Part shown: one piece after another, positions 36,901 through 49,700 of the stretch | How positions within the stretch are numbered: the first letter of the stretch is position 1 | Layout: each line of letters starts with the position of its first letter | DNA from: Daucus carota subsp. sativus | Taxonomy: Eukaryota; Streptophyta; Magnoliopsida; Apiales; Apiaceae | Direction of reading: 5' to 3' | Assembly (NCBI RefSeq): GCF_001625215.2 | Contig: NC_030387.2 | Span: forward strand, 26,796,517-26,860,516 | DNA length: 64,000 nt | Position numbers and translations under genes: made by a program | The notes under the pieces: generated by a model | What the model was told of the DNA's origin: nothing | Databases searched by the model: none | Seen by the model: only the letters and a program-made list of their open reading frames with translations

Positions 36901-37142
36901 TACAACATTTATTGTTGTTTGTCTTGCATATTAGACATTCATGCACGCATGTGTTCATGATACGCAAGTCGTCCTGATCATTTCTTACCGGGAGTAGGTG
37001 TGCACTATAAAATTCAATATCAGATTTCATACAAAAATTAAATACAGCACTAATAATAATTAATTCTCTCCGGCTCAAACACATTTTTAACATCAATATT
37101 TAAAAAAATTCATGATTATTCTTCATTAATTCTTATATAAAA
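33961..37142. other. AT-rich intergenic DNA with short repeats
   Basis: No gene found. A tandem duplication of about 59 bp lies at about 34,748-34,860 (GAACATATCGTGT units). A family of degenerate repeats at 34,200-34,480 and 35,050-35,300 shares AAAAGAATTGTATTA and ATCCTTGAACTTAATTTT. These may belong to the Helitron-like element to the left. Confidence 0.5.
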
Positions 37143-37144
37143 TA

Positions 37145-37418
37145 CTCCCTCCGTTTTAAAATGTTAGTCTTATTTGTCAAAAAAAAAAAAAAAATCCATA
37201 ATATGTAACCTACTCTTTTTCCGATACAACTTTTCAAAATTTAGCTTTCAATTTGTCTTTCCAAAATTGACCAGTCATAATAGATATTTAATCCTCTCTT
37301 GAGATTTTATAATGTGAAACTTGGTTTTAGAGTTAATTTTATTAAATGCACTTAGCTGGTTTTTAAGATTTACAAGCATCAAATGACAAATTGGCCTAAT
37401 ATTTTGAAACGAAGAGAG
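37145..37418. mobile_element. Mariner/Stowaway-type MITE, degenerate
   Basis: Left end CTCCCTCCGTTTTAAAATGT after TA. The right end, read on the other strand, is CTCTTCGTTTCAAAATATT. Lies about 0.7 kb upstream of the NPF transporter gene. Confidence 0.6.
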
Positions 37419-37966
37419 CATCTTTAATAATATATAGATTATATTCTAATCTAATTATTCCGATTTCTTAAAAAATTTTTGATAAATCCTGAATGACAGA
37501 TATCATTTTTAGTTGAGATAAATTAACATGTTTAAAATGGATATATAGAAATGAATTATCATCCAACATTTTAGAGACAGGAATCAAGATTATTCATATG
37601 CACTACAGTAAGCCATCACCAAGAAAGATACAGTAGGTATATGGCCCTACTCTCCTACCTAAGAAAGAAATGAGATGACAGCATCAAAAGATTTTAAAAC
37701 ATGCATGCACCATTCAAATGTCAATATCAACACAGCTTAATCACAACTAATTAAACATAAATGGAGTATGTTTTATTGTTTTTATATAATGAACTGTATC
37801 CAACCATTTCACGTTTCTTTACTTTTGATCAAACTGATGTGCTCATGCTTAGTCACTCTGAAGTTTCTTGTTTGGTTCTCAGCCTCAAGTGGACTTGAGT
37901 GGTGCAATGCTGCTGTCTTCTCTAGCTCGACTTGTCTCTTTCCTCGTCTTCCACAGCTCAAGTCTC

Positions 37967-37974
37967 TATATATA
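37967..37974 (+). promoter_or_regulatory. Probable TATA box of the NPF transporter gene
   Basis: TATATATA 138 bp before the chosen ATG, in a CT-rich promoter setting. No other good TATA lies closer to the ATG. Confidence 0.55.
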
Positions 37975-38111
37975 CTTCTACCCGGACGTGCATGTATTCT
38001 CATCACTTTCTTAACTTAAAATTCTCTCTCTAAAGCTTTAGAGCTTAGATCAGCTATATATAATTAAATTACTCTGATCTAGTGATTTTCTACTAGAAGT
38101 TGGCATCATCA

Positions 38112-41100
38112 ATGGCTTGCTTGAATGTTGTTAAAATGGTTAGTAGTTTATTCTCCATTTGTATGAATTTAGTTGCATGCTTGCAAGCCGACTATACCCG
38201 AAAATTGTTATATATTCGGTTTGTCTCCGTCTGGGTTCAAAAAGCTGCTTATTTCGATCATTAGAATCTGATATTCGGCTGTTTTTAGTGGAAAATAACT
38301 ATTTTCGACCGGTTATCATTGATCGGTTTTATTTTCGCTTTTATTATTTTTGATCGAAAAATGGTCGAAAGTAGCTTACGGTCGAAAAAAGAAGTAGAAA
38401 TTAGTCGCTTTTGTTGCGGTGGTTAACCTCTTTCTGGTTCCGAAAATTAGTTGCATGTATTGTCATAAATATAGAGAAACATGCACATAGTCGAATTTTA
38501 AATGAAGTGGATCAGTGGAGCAAAATCTACCTTCCAGTGCCAGTATTGTCGGGCAGTTTGTTGATGCGTTTGTGAAATATGTGTGACCGTGAATATATAT
38601 TATATATAGCAATATTTGTCGTAAGTTGGTTAAAGAGTGAGTAAGAATTATTTAATTAATTATCTGATTATTTGTTCAGAGAAACATGGGAAAGGAGATA
38701 GTGAAGAAGAAGAAAGAAGAATGTACACTCGACGGTTCAGTTGATCGACACGGCAGTCCTTCTGTCCGCAGCTCATCTGGGAACTGGTTTGCTGCTATTC
38801 TCATTCTTGGTATGTCTCGGTTGAATTTACCCGCTTTTCTTGTAGTGAATTTACCCGTCTTTCTTCTAGTGGTGTAACTATGTTTAGGGCTGTTTAACGA
38901 ACCGAGCTGTTCGCGAACAAGTTCGAGCTCGGCTCGTTAAGATCTCGTTCGGCTCGGCTCGTTAAGTTAACGAGCTCGAACTCGAACACAAAAAATTGTT
39001 CGTTAAGTAAACGAGCTCGAGCCGAGCTTTTAGTATGTTCGGCTCGAGCTCGACTCGAGCTCGCTCGGCTCGAGCTCGGCTCGTTAAAGCTCGAAAAAAT
39101 GTAATATTTTCGGGTTTTTTTTATAATTTATATATGTTATTGAACTCAGAATTCAACATATAATTTATATATACATATATATATATATATATTTTAGTGA
39201 TGTAACCAAAATTTCGGAAAATAATAATTTTATATGGTTTGCTATTTTAACAGTCAAGTAGAAGGTTAACTAGTACCGCTAACTAGTGTTTAATCCTAAT
39301 TTAGTGTTTCAATATTTTAAAAAATATTTCTTACCGATCCAACCGTATGGATGTTAACATATATACATTTTAGTGATATAAACAAAGTTTAAAAAAAATT
39401 AAAATTATTTGGTTAGCTATTTTAAGAGTCAACTAGCGGTTTGTCCTTATTTTTTTCTGGCTCGGCTCGACTCGATTCGACTCGGCTCGGCTTGTATTTG
39501 TTAGCGAACAAGCTCGTGTTCGGCTCGTTAGTTAACGAGCCGAGCTTGAACACAATTTTTGTTCGATAAAAAAGCTCGGCCCGGCTCGGCTCGTCAAAAA
39601 AAAAATTAAAGCTCGGCTCGGCTCGGTTCGTGAACAGCCCTAACTATGTTTAATTGCCACAAAATAGTTAAGTGTCCAATTTTGTGATGATTACCTTTAA
39701 CTTGGTACCTATGATTAGTATTCTTTAATTTGTTGCAATTACAGTGAACCAAGGGTTTGCCACGTTGGCATTCTTTGGCGTAGGAGTGAACCTGGTCTTG
39801 TTCTTGACTAGAGTCATGGGACAAGACAATGCGGAAGCTGCTAACAATGTCAGCAAATGGACTGGCACTGTGTACATCTTCTCTCTGCTTGGTGCTTTTC
39901 TCAGCGATTCCTATTGGGGTCGCTACAAAACTTGTGCCATTTTTCAGTCCATTTTCGTCGTTGTAAGTTGATAATTGGGTTCCTTTTTTCTTGAAATGTG
40001 ATACTCCCTCTGTCCCAGCAGGGCTCTTTACGTTATTTGAGACTCCTATAAAGTATAGCTCTGACAGGTTTTTGTTGATTTGGTGTGTGTGACAGGGTTT
40101 GGTATCGTTGTCGGTGTCATCTTACATCTTCTTAGTTAGGCCTAATGGATGTGGCGATGAACACGTGGCGTGTGGGAGTCATTCCAAGTTCGCGGTCTTG
40201 ATATTTTATGTCTCGATATACCTGATTGCTCTTGGAAATGGGGGGTACCAGCCGAACATTGCTACATTTGGGGCTGATCAGTTTGATGAGGATCATCCAA
40301 AGGAAGGGATCGCGAAGGTGGCGTTCTTTAGCTACTTCTACTTGGCCTTGAACCTTGGCTCTCTGTTTTCAAATACAATACTAGGCTATTTTCAGGACAA
40401 GGGAATGTGGGGGTTAGGATTTTGGGCGTCTGCTGGTTCTGCAGTTGTGGCATTGGTCTTGTTTCTTGTTGGTACCCCAAAATATCGACATTTTGCTCCT
40501 CAAGGGAATCCGCTTTCAAGATTTTCTCAGGTTCTTGTCGCGGCTGTTAGGAATTGGACTGTTAAGACTCCACCAAACGGAGAGGAGCTTTATGAAGTTT
40601 ATGGAAAGGAGTCGTCGACTAATGGGGAAAGAAAAATACTCCATACGAACGGATTCAAGTAAGCCAAACAAAACTACCGTTCTATGAGAATCTAGTTTCT
40701 TTCCAGGAATAACAAATTTACCTAATGTATTGCTATGTATATTGGAAGCGCAGATTCTTGGATAAAGCAGCAGTTATCACGTCGAAGGAAGAAAATCTGA
40801 ATAATGTGAATGATGATGTTCAAGATATTGATCCGTGGCGCCTTTGCACTGTGACACAAGTGGAAGAAGTAAAATGCATTCTAAGGCTTCTTCCAATCTG
40901 GCTCTGTACCATTCTATACTCTGTCATTTTTACTCAAATGGCCTCGCTTTTCGTTGAACAAGGAGCTGTGATGAAAACCACAGTCTCAACGTTTCACATT
41001 CCTCCAGCAAGCATGTCAAGCTTTGATATCCTTAGTGTGGCAACCTTCATTTTTATCTACAGGCGTGTTTTGGATCCCCTTGTAGCACGTTTCAAGAAGT

Positions 41101-41624
41101 CCTCGGGCTCCAAAGGGTTAACGGAGCTGCAAAGAATGGGAATCGGGCTTATTATAGCAATCATGGCGATGATTGCAGCTGGAACAGTTGAGCTTTTCAG
41201 GTTACAATACGCGAAGAACTCAGGATCTTTAAGCATTTTCTGGCAGATTCCTCAATACGTACTCATTGGAGCATCCGAAGTGTTCATGTATGTCGGACAA
41301 CTGGAGTTTTTCAATGATCAAACACCAGATGGTCTGAAGAGCTTCGGAAGTGCACTTTGTATGACATCAATTTCACTAGGAAACTACGTGAGTTCTCTGC
41401 TAGTGACGATAGTCATGAGATTTTCTAAAAATGAGAAAATGCCTGGATGGATTCCGGGGAATCTGAACAAAGGGCATTTGGATCGATTCTTCTTTCTGTT
41501 AGCCGCGTTGACAGCTGCTGATTTCATTGTGTATCTCATTTGTGCTAAATGGTACAAGTATATCAAGGTTGAAGGAAGGAATGGAGGAACTAACAGAGGC
41601 GAAGACAATGATTTACGAGTATAA
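38112..41624 (+). CDS. NPF7.3: NPF7.3/NRT1.5-type NRT1/PTR family transporter
   Basis: Five coding exons: 38112-38138, 38680-38809, 39745-39962, 40096-40658 and 40754-41624, with GT-AG borders and consistent phase, giving 602 residues (family about 600). Exon 1 encodes only MACLNVVKM. The protein has the 12-helix MFS/POT layout with a central loop at the exon 4-5 junction. Typical segments are GNWFAAILILVNQGFATLAF, NNVSKWTGTVYIFSLLGAFL, GADQFDEDHPKEG, MASLFVEQGA and GWIPGNLNKGHLDRF. Helix 1 reads NQGFATLAFFG where most NPF proteins have the ExxER proton-coupling motif, and this loss is shared with NPF7.3. Known relatives act at the plasma membrane in root-to-shoot nitrate and potassium loading into xylem. 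That role is inferred from family. The gene converges on DCC1. Confidence 0.93.
38885..39642. mobile_element. hAT-type non-autonomous element in the NPF gene's second intron
   Basis: 758 bp, starting TAGGGCTG and ending CAGCCCTA, with an 8-bp duplication ACTATGTT on both sides (38877-38884 and 39643-39650). Subterminal regions are dense in GCTCGGCTCG-type repeats on both strands. No transposase. It inflates the intron to 935 bp without touching the splice sites. Confidence 0.93.
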
Positions 41625-42304
41625 TTCTATCCAACCTCCTGATACAAAAAATAAGATGGGATCTGAAAAGAAATTCGAAGGTTGCTGTGAAACTAGAGAA
41701 ATCCAATTTGTACTTTCTCAAGTTGAGCAATTTAAAGAAGACAGCAAGATGCCTGCAAAAGGTGGAGAAGAACTTACTCTCAACTCTCAAGTACAGAATT
41801 CAAAGACACTGGTTTACTTGTTTTAGATAACATTACTTATCACATTGTTCATTGTTCTGTAATTGTAATTGTAAACTTTATCATTTAAGGCGTGGTACCG
41901 CAGATTCCAAACATATAAAAAAGAGCGAGTGACCCTTTACAAATTAAAGAAAGCCTGGTTTCTTGTCCCGTTGTTCATATCTCTGCAGCAAACTATAACT
42001 TGATCAAAATTGAAACTTAAAGCTAAATAAGCATGCTTGTAGCTTCGTAAATGTGTTCAAGTCTGCCTCATCATTTGGTACATTAAGCATTAAATTTAGA
42101 AGGTTAAGCATGTCTCGCAATTAAGATTCCTTCTTCAGTCCAAAACTCATCCAGCATCCAGAATGTGGCAACGAGCAGTAAACTGCAAAAAATAGCAACT
42201 AGGGACATTCAATTCAACCACACTTTCTTGTTATGGAAAATTTTTCTGGCACACGATTTGGCTGAGTTGTACGAAAGCTTTGACAAGCAAAGCGTTCAAC
42301 CAAA

Positions 42305-43730
42305 CTATCTCATAGTGAAAACTGGCTCTGAGTCTGGTGTCGGCTGACTTCTTCGAGTGTATTTCAGAAGCAAAGCGTCCGAAGAAAGTCCGGGAACACT
42401 CAGGTCCCTATACAAAATATGCATGATTTTTTTACGTATTCATAGAAATCATATAAAAGAGAACAAGTATTTCTGAAATAAGATGACGTTTACCAGCCTC
42501 TACAGTTGACTACACATAATATGTAAGAAAATGTCTAGGCTGCCAAAGGAAAGGATATGATACCTGATAAAAGGGTTTAGATCCCTCCACTCCCATTTTT
42601 TGTGCTCATTGAAAAGTGCAGCGAAACGTGCAGCAGGGTCACATGGTAGAGATGATATACTGAAAGCATATACCCATGTCTGAATTCCAAGTGTTTCTGT
42701 TAGAACTTCACCTTCCAACATGTCAAAGTTCACATTCATTCGCTCAGGAACTTTCCGTTCCCACTCCTTCATGAAATTATCCATCTTCATTTTTCCTCCT
42801 TTCAAAATTCCTCTAGCGAAATGCACACACACCTTTTGTTCATCCAACCTCCACAAACTGTCCCCCTCCACCTTTGAACCAAAGACTTGCAAACAGTGGC
42901 GGGCAATTTTTTGAGTAAACCCGTCTGATACCAGAACACCCACAACTTCATCTTCATTAAGAGCATCCAAGGACCAATCATTTAATATAGAATTTTGCAA
43001 AAGAATATTAAGAATTGCATCCATATAATTATCATCCACAGTTCTCCAGTATCCATTAATCTCAACTGCGGATAAAGCATTTAATGCTGTCCTCAATTCC
43101 TCATCACTAGCTTGTATCATGTCAGTAAGATCATTCCATCTATACAATCCTGTGTCAACGTCAATCATCTCATCCAGATCATCTGTTTCAGTCAACTCAC
43201 CTAATTTGAGTGGATTCATGGACAACAGCAATTTTAGCTTATCTACTTTAGGAGCAATCTCAACCAGCTCCATGTTGCCTAGTGCCACTTTGATGACCGA
43301 TGCGACAACTTCTTCACCCGTACATTTTTTAATATTGCTTTTATGGGGAAACTGATCAGTGGGGGGTATAAGTAATACAGAGTTGGAGTTTCCAACAAAC
43401 TTTACTGCATAGGTCTTTGACTGGGTACAAAGAACCGCATCTTCATCTGGCTGGCCTCTTAAGCTTATCCTAGAAAAGAATTCCATCAAAATATTATTAT
43501 CAGTGGTACAAAATAGGAAGGACTGGAAGCACAGACAAAAAACATGGAATAACAGTAGTTACAAACCTTTGGTCGAGAACATCAGGGAGAATCTTTTCAT
43601 CCAACTCAAGAAGAATCATATCATCATGTGGACCAAAAAGAGGGTGATAAGCAATAGAGATTGTTGAATTGGGTTTTAAATTTATTATTGCTTCTGCTCC
43701 TCCATCACAACCAGGGTGGGATTGCTCCAT
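42305..43730 (-). CDS. DCC1: Sister chromatid cohesion protein DCC1
   Basis: Three coding exons on the minus strand: 43567-43730 (ATG at 43728-43730), 42564-43469 and 42305-42407 (TAG). Phases match and give 390 residues, a normal DCC1 length. Characteristic stretches are LKPNSTISIAYHPLFGPHDD, RGQPDEDAVLCTQSKTYAVK, VDTGLYRWNDLTDMIQASDE and the end DLSVPGLSSDALLLKYTRR. DCC1 joins CTF8 and CTF18 in an alternative RFC clamp loader that places PCNA on chromatin and supports cohesion in S phase. The acceptor AG touches the ATG, so the whole 5' UTR lies upstream of a 2.5-kb intron (43731-46251). The first leader exon starts near an E2F-type site. Confidence 0.94.
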
Positions 43731-43959
43731 CTATAGACCGCTTAAATAAGCAGACCTTAAACAACTATATTCTTTTTTAAAAGAAAAAGAGAGAAAACAA
43801 GATCATACTAGAAGTGCATGTAAGAAGCAGGGGAATCATAAGCATACATAGGTACTGAAAGTCTGAAACAACCCAAAAAGGCAAAAAATTGCCCTGTAAG
43901 AAACATACAGAAAAAGTCAAGTTCCAACAGGCTACAAGAAACTTTGTTAAATACTAGTA

Positions 43960-44212
43960 CTCCCTCCATCCCAATTTGAATAAGCCTTATGCAAATTTCA
44001 CATATATTAAGAAGTTTTAAATATAAGTAATGTAACTTTTCCACATCTTCGATGACGATCTACCCATATATATTATATAAACTCATAGAGAGGTTACACT
44101 GGAAATGACTAATAACAAGAAGTAATTTTATTACATTGAAAGAAGAGAGGGCCAATTAATTGGGATAAAAAAAAATTCTACAAAAGGCTAATCTAAAAGG
44201 GGATGGTGGGAG
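43960..44212. mobile_element. Mariner/Stowaway-type MITE in the DCC1 leader intron
   Basis: 253 bp flanked by TA. Ends CTCCCTCCATCCCAATTTGA and, on the other strand, CTCCCACCATCCCCTTTTAG; both continue to TAAGCC/TTAGCC. Confidence 0.85.
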
Positions 44213-44643
44213 TAATTTGGTTAAATAAATTATGCTATCAGCTGCTAAAATCTTTATCCCTTCTACTGAAAATTTGACAATTGTACCAGTTTTTTACACT
44301 TTTAGTACTGAAATAAGTCAATAACAATTTTTGAATTGAGTGCCGATAAGAACCCCCTAAGAAGAGCTACTCAAGTGCCTTACTAATTACCTAACATTAC
44401 ACCTTATACACGCTAACATAACACAGACTATACACATACTCCTCTCTCACAAAAATGCATTCAATGATGTCGCCTTTTGCTCCCTTATTCTTTCTTCCTC
44501 TTCCTTTGGAAGTTATCTTGTATGTTGCCTTGCAAATTCTCTGAACTAATTACCCAGATCCCATTACAGCCTTCTCAAAGGTATTGCCCAGATCCCATTA
44601 TAACTCTTTCAAAGGAAAATATTGCACTGGATATCCAGACTTA

Positions 44644-45242
44644 GGGGTCATTTGGCAAATCTGAAAGATTAATATATCTGAATGATCTGAATAAATCTGA
44701 AATCTGAATTATGACTGAATAATATTATTTGATAAATAATTTTTCATAATATCTGAATGAAATATTTTTCCAAATTTATCCATCTGATATAATAAGATTA
44801 TTTGACAATTTTTCTTACATTATATCGGAATAAAACTTATTAACACAAAATATATATTATATTATAAATTTTAATAGTTGAAAAAATAGTCACATTCGTC
44901 ATCCTCTATTCCAACATACGTGGCCTTGAAATTAGCAGATGCAAATCTCTTACTTGAGTATGTCAATGGAGGCACTTTGGAGTTTCTGGTGATTGGATGC
45001 AAAGAGTGTGAAGTAAGCAAGTTTACTTTTATGTTGATTGGCGGAAGAAAACATGTGGTTGTAATTTGGGGTTAATGGTAATATTCGCTTGTATGGATGA
45101 ATCAGCCTGGTTTTTGAAAATGAGCGATTCAGCACTAATAGAATCATTCAGCCTACTCTAGATGAGGCCCAAACACTCTGAATGATATGAATCGGTCAGA
45201 TTATGGATATTCAGCTGGATTAAGCAGTAAACAAATGGCCCC
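44644..45242. mobile_element. Harbinger/Tourist-type MITE in the DCC1 leader intron
   Basis: About 599 bp with ends GGGGTCATTTGGC and CAAATGGCCCC, flanked by TTA on both sides (44641-44643 and 45243-45245). The interior is rich in ATCTGAAT-type motifs near both ends. No transposase. Confidence 0.85.
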
Positions 45243-45788
45243 TTAAAATACGTAATAGCTATCACCCACACCAGCAATGCATATTACATGTGTATTACCC
45301 ACATCCCGAATGCATATTGCATGCATATTACCCACATCCTGAATGCGTATAAGCATGATAAACAGCATTTTCTAACTGCATATTCAGTAATACCCCTTCT
45401 ATGAATGCATAACGCATCAGTACATATGGCCACACTTTTGGATATCAATATTTCTGTCAGCCTTGTGTAAAAAAAGGCACTTCTGGCCTTAAGCCTTTTT
45501 TAGTTTCCAATTGCAGTTTATTAACCATACATTGCCATTTATCAGAAGAAGGAAAAAGTTTTGACAGTCAGTTAATTCAAAATAAACAAGATTGATTTTA
45601 AACTTGTAAGCAATCCAGATTTACTCCAAATTGAAAGTTATGACAACTGAATTAAACAAGTAAATGAAAAATACTCGCACCAGTTGCCACTGCCTATTCA
45701 AATCAGATCATTGCATATATTACAAGAAGTTCAAAATCCTATAGCATCTTTAGCAAGATCATTTCTAAATCTACCCGTTAAAGCTCGA

Positions 45789-45814
45789 CCCCCCCCCCCC
45801 CCCCCCCTCCCCCC
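45789..45814. repeat. Poly(C) tract (C19-T-C6)
   Basis: A run of 19 C, one T and six C in the DCC1 leader intron; the transcribed RNA would carry a G run. Length should be treated with caution because homopolymers assemble poorly. Confidence 0.9.
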
Positions 45815-46251
45815 AAATCCCCAAACATGTAAATTAATCCCCCTTATTAAAACCTCATAAGTTCCTCGCAACATATATTCAAAATTCCAATACGATATAT
45901 TATCTGCTTAATTAGAAGCTGGCAATGGGCTGATGTCATTTTTAGTTAATCGAAAAGTTGAACACTATGCTTTACAACAAAACAGAATCAGAATTGGGCT
46001 TTCAATAATTTACGAAACGAGGAAGAGCTATGTGCTTAAATTCACTACCTAAACCCAACTACAGAGCTGTACATTCATATACATACATCGATTCATATTT
46101 AAAAAAAGTACTAATCTTGGGAAAAAACCTAGAACTTTCGTAATTCAACAACAAATAAAAACGAATTGAGATACAATTATCAAAGAACAAGAAAAGTTAG
46201 CAATTGGGAGATAATGAAACACACGAATTTAAGGAACCCATAAGAAATTAC

Positions 46252-46320
46252 CTTGAGTAGCAGCTTCAATTTGGTTGTTTGAACCTCTCTGATTGACCAG
46301 ACCTAGAAATGGCGGGAAGT
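46252..46320 (-). promoter_or_regulatory. DCC1 first leader exon and E2F-type site
   Basis: The donor (CTCAAG then GTAATT, exon edge 46252) defines a non-coding first exon. Just upstream on the minus strand, TTCCCGCC (46311-46318) matches the E2F/DP consensus. A DCC1 gene active in S phase would be a fitting target; regulation is inferred. Confidence 0.55.
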
Positions 46321-46703
46321 GAAGACAGAAGAGAAACAAGTGCGCGGGTTGAGGTTGAAATATCATGGACATGTCACATGTTCGACAAAGGAATTATTCA
46401 AGAAAAATATTATATCTAAAAATAGTTAAAAGAATATAATAAATAAAAAAGGACTTTTCATTACTTATTTAAATAATTTATTTAATCGCGTGTTATAAAT
46501 TAATGGTTATCTTATAACTATATTATTTTAATTTCTCAAATTATATAAATTCCTTTTTCATTTATATTCTTGATTCTCTTTTAATTGTCTAAATTAGATG
46601 AGTAAACGGTAAACTAATAAAAAATATAAATAATAATATGCATATCAATTTCTGCTATGTATGAATGTTCAGCAAAATATATAAAATAAACTATAAAAAA
46701 TAA

Positions 46704-49700
46704 AAGGAAGTTCTATGGAGTCCACAATTTTTTTGGAGTCCTGGAGTTCAAAATCCTAGCCATTCATTACATCTTAATCCAATGGTCAGTTCTACTTTTT
46801 ATTTTTTTAATAAAAAAACAAACAGACCTAATATTGGCAGTTTAAATTGAAATCTGTTAATATCAAACGGCGTTAACATCATCCGTGTGGGTTGCTCGAA
46901 TTCAGCACAAACAGTTACAAATTGTTGTTATCTTCTCTTGCAAAATCATCTTTATTCACTGCAGGCTCAGATCATTTTATCTTCTCGCCAGCAAATAATC
47001 AAATTCCTTCTTTGTTTTCCATCTATAGGACTCTATCATACTATGTGGGTGTTTGTCCGAGACTTTTAAGTCCAGCTTCTGGATTATAAGTTATAAGCAC
47101 TTATTCGTACTGTTTGTGTAATAAGTCAAGAAGCACTTATAAAAAGCTAGGAATGCTAGCTTTTGTTTCAGTACTTCTACTTATTTCCCAAACACTTTAA
47201 TCACTTATAAGTCTTATCCTGCTTCTAACTTTTACTCCACTTATTTATTTTAAGCAAGAAGCACTTATTTTAAACTCACCCAAACGGCCCCATATGTTTC
47301 TGTCTAGTTTCTGGATTCTTATGGAGATGCATATAGTACGTTGATCAAGTGGAGTACGTCGATTCTTTTTTCTTATTTTATTTGTGATTTTGTTTGATAA
47401 TATTTATCAATATGATTTCTTTTCATCGATTTGATTTTGTTTTTTTAGTAATAATCGTAGTCTCGAATCGTGATAAGATTTTATATTAGAAAATGTTGCA
47501 TTGTACTGCAGTATTATATAGTTATATGTTCTTTAAGGATTGTTCTGCATAAGTTGTTTTACATTGTACATGTATCTCGTCTTTTAGGTGTGTTCGCGCT
47601 ACGGTGAGATTAAATTTATCTATTTTCTAAAATCTTGCAGGTTCTGCCCCTCAACCCCATATTAAGAGTTCAGACTCAAAAATCTCTAATCATGAATATG
47701 ATGTGCATCATATTGAAAGCTGAAAGTCTGAAGATGAAATTGGACATGTGTCAATGGAGTCAAGCATGGCAGAATATAATAGCATTGAGGAACATGAAAG
47801 ACATTTCGTTTTATAGTTGTGCTTTTTTACCTACCTGTTAATTATCATTCAGACTATAATTATAATTAACTTCTTTGTATTTACCCTTTTGATTTACTTT
47901 TTATATTATGTTTTGGGTGGCATTGGCTTTTGTCTTCGGTATTCTTTTACTTATTTACATTGTTTGTCCTCTACAATATTTTATTCACATATAACATACA
48001 TCATCAAGAAGACAACAATCATTTTGTAAATTTGAAAAAATAACTATGTTGTAATTATGGAAAATGCCTTGTTCTACACTTTCATTTGCTTTATGCAGTG
48101 CAGAACATAACAAAATCGATTAAAATGTACACATGTATTAGGAAAACTAAACAACAATGTTGAAGTAGTTCGATCCTTATATAACCTTTTAAGGGGTACA
48201 AAATAGTTAGGCTATGAAACCTGAAATATTTATGCCAAATGATCTGCAAGCTAATGTTCTGCATGCAGAACCAATGTTTTGTACTTTTTCATTTGCTTTA
48301 AGTAGTGCTGAACATAACAAAATCGATTAAATGTACACATGATTTTGGAGAACAGAATAACAATGTTGCAGTGATTAGATCTTTAGACCCTTTTAAAGGG
48401 CACAAAATAGTTAGCCTGTCAAATTTGAAATTTTTATGACAAAAATTCTGCAAGCTAATGTTCTGCATGCGGAACCAATGTTCTGGACAAACAATTAACT
48501 CATAATTTTCACGTATCCATGTTTTATTCCAGCAAAACAACAATTCAGAGGTAGGTAGATCCTCATCACCCTTTTATTTTTAGCAAATAAATGAAACCCC
48601 AACTTTAAAAAAATACATGTTCTACAAATACATAACATATATGATTTGTTCTGTACAGGAGAATACATGTTCTGCGCATGCAGAGAACAAAGTAATACAA
48701 GACACAAGCGAAAACTTGCTACTAACCATCCATTTTAAAATTCAAAGCTCAACATTACTCTAATTTTTAGAAACACGTTCTGCTCCACTGAATTTGATCT
48801 CCTCGGACCCATTCGGGAGGCCCAGAACATTATGCTCGACCATCTCATTAATCATAACTTTCCCGGCTGTTAGGTTGAGTGAGAAGTCCTTGCTATCAAA
48901 TGCATCCACTACATTATCACCAAGTATGTGCACATAACAAAGCATCAGAAATTCTAACAGTCATCCAAAACTTGTTGCCTTGACCCATTTATTCTGCGCT
49001 GCTGATAAGTTTAAGAGCACTTCGATCATAATCGATGGCGTAAACTTCTTTTCTAAGTAGCTAGAGTATGATCTGACCTTTTTACCCTTAACGGTGCTCC
49101 TCACAACACCCTTCGCATTGTTCCTGTTTTTCAACAAAGTCTTCCTCCCACCTTCTTTTTTTGACTTGTTACCCTGTTATCAGATCATTGTGATGCATAT
49201 TAAGCCTGCCAATCAATACCATCATATACGGGATAACATCCACATAATGCACTACACCAACAATACTCTCTTCACTAACCTGCAATATAATTTGTTCTAT
49301 TACTGGTATGATAGATATTAACACAGAACTGAGGTACGCAACAAGTTAATTATATGTTATACTCCAAAACATTTAAATAATGACAATTTTACCATTGTTC
49401 ATTAAACCATTTGCGAACCTAATTTCAATTTTTGCTTCTTAATTCAGGCCACGAAACCTTAATAACAGTGCAAAACAATATACACCAACATCGTACATCA
49501 ATTCAAATAATAAAACGACATAGTTAATCACAAGGTAATTGGACAGTGCAAAACATGATACAATTAGCCCAAACAATGCTATATCGACCGTCATTAATAC
49601 CCATAGTCAAAATACACTGAACATGACATTAGCAATATAAAAACCCTAATATGCATATACATACACTACAATTTCGATTTAGACCAAATAGCACAAAATA

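Noticed and set aside
27454..38000. CRISPR, operon or bacterial-type system
   Set aside because: The repeats are transposon termini and tandem repeats in plant DNA; no spacer-repeat regularity or prokaryotic gene organisation is present.
42720..43355. Plus-strand frames antisense to DCC1
   Set aside because: They are shadows of the conserved minus-strand DCC1 exon 2.
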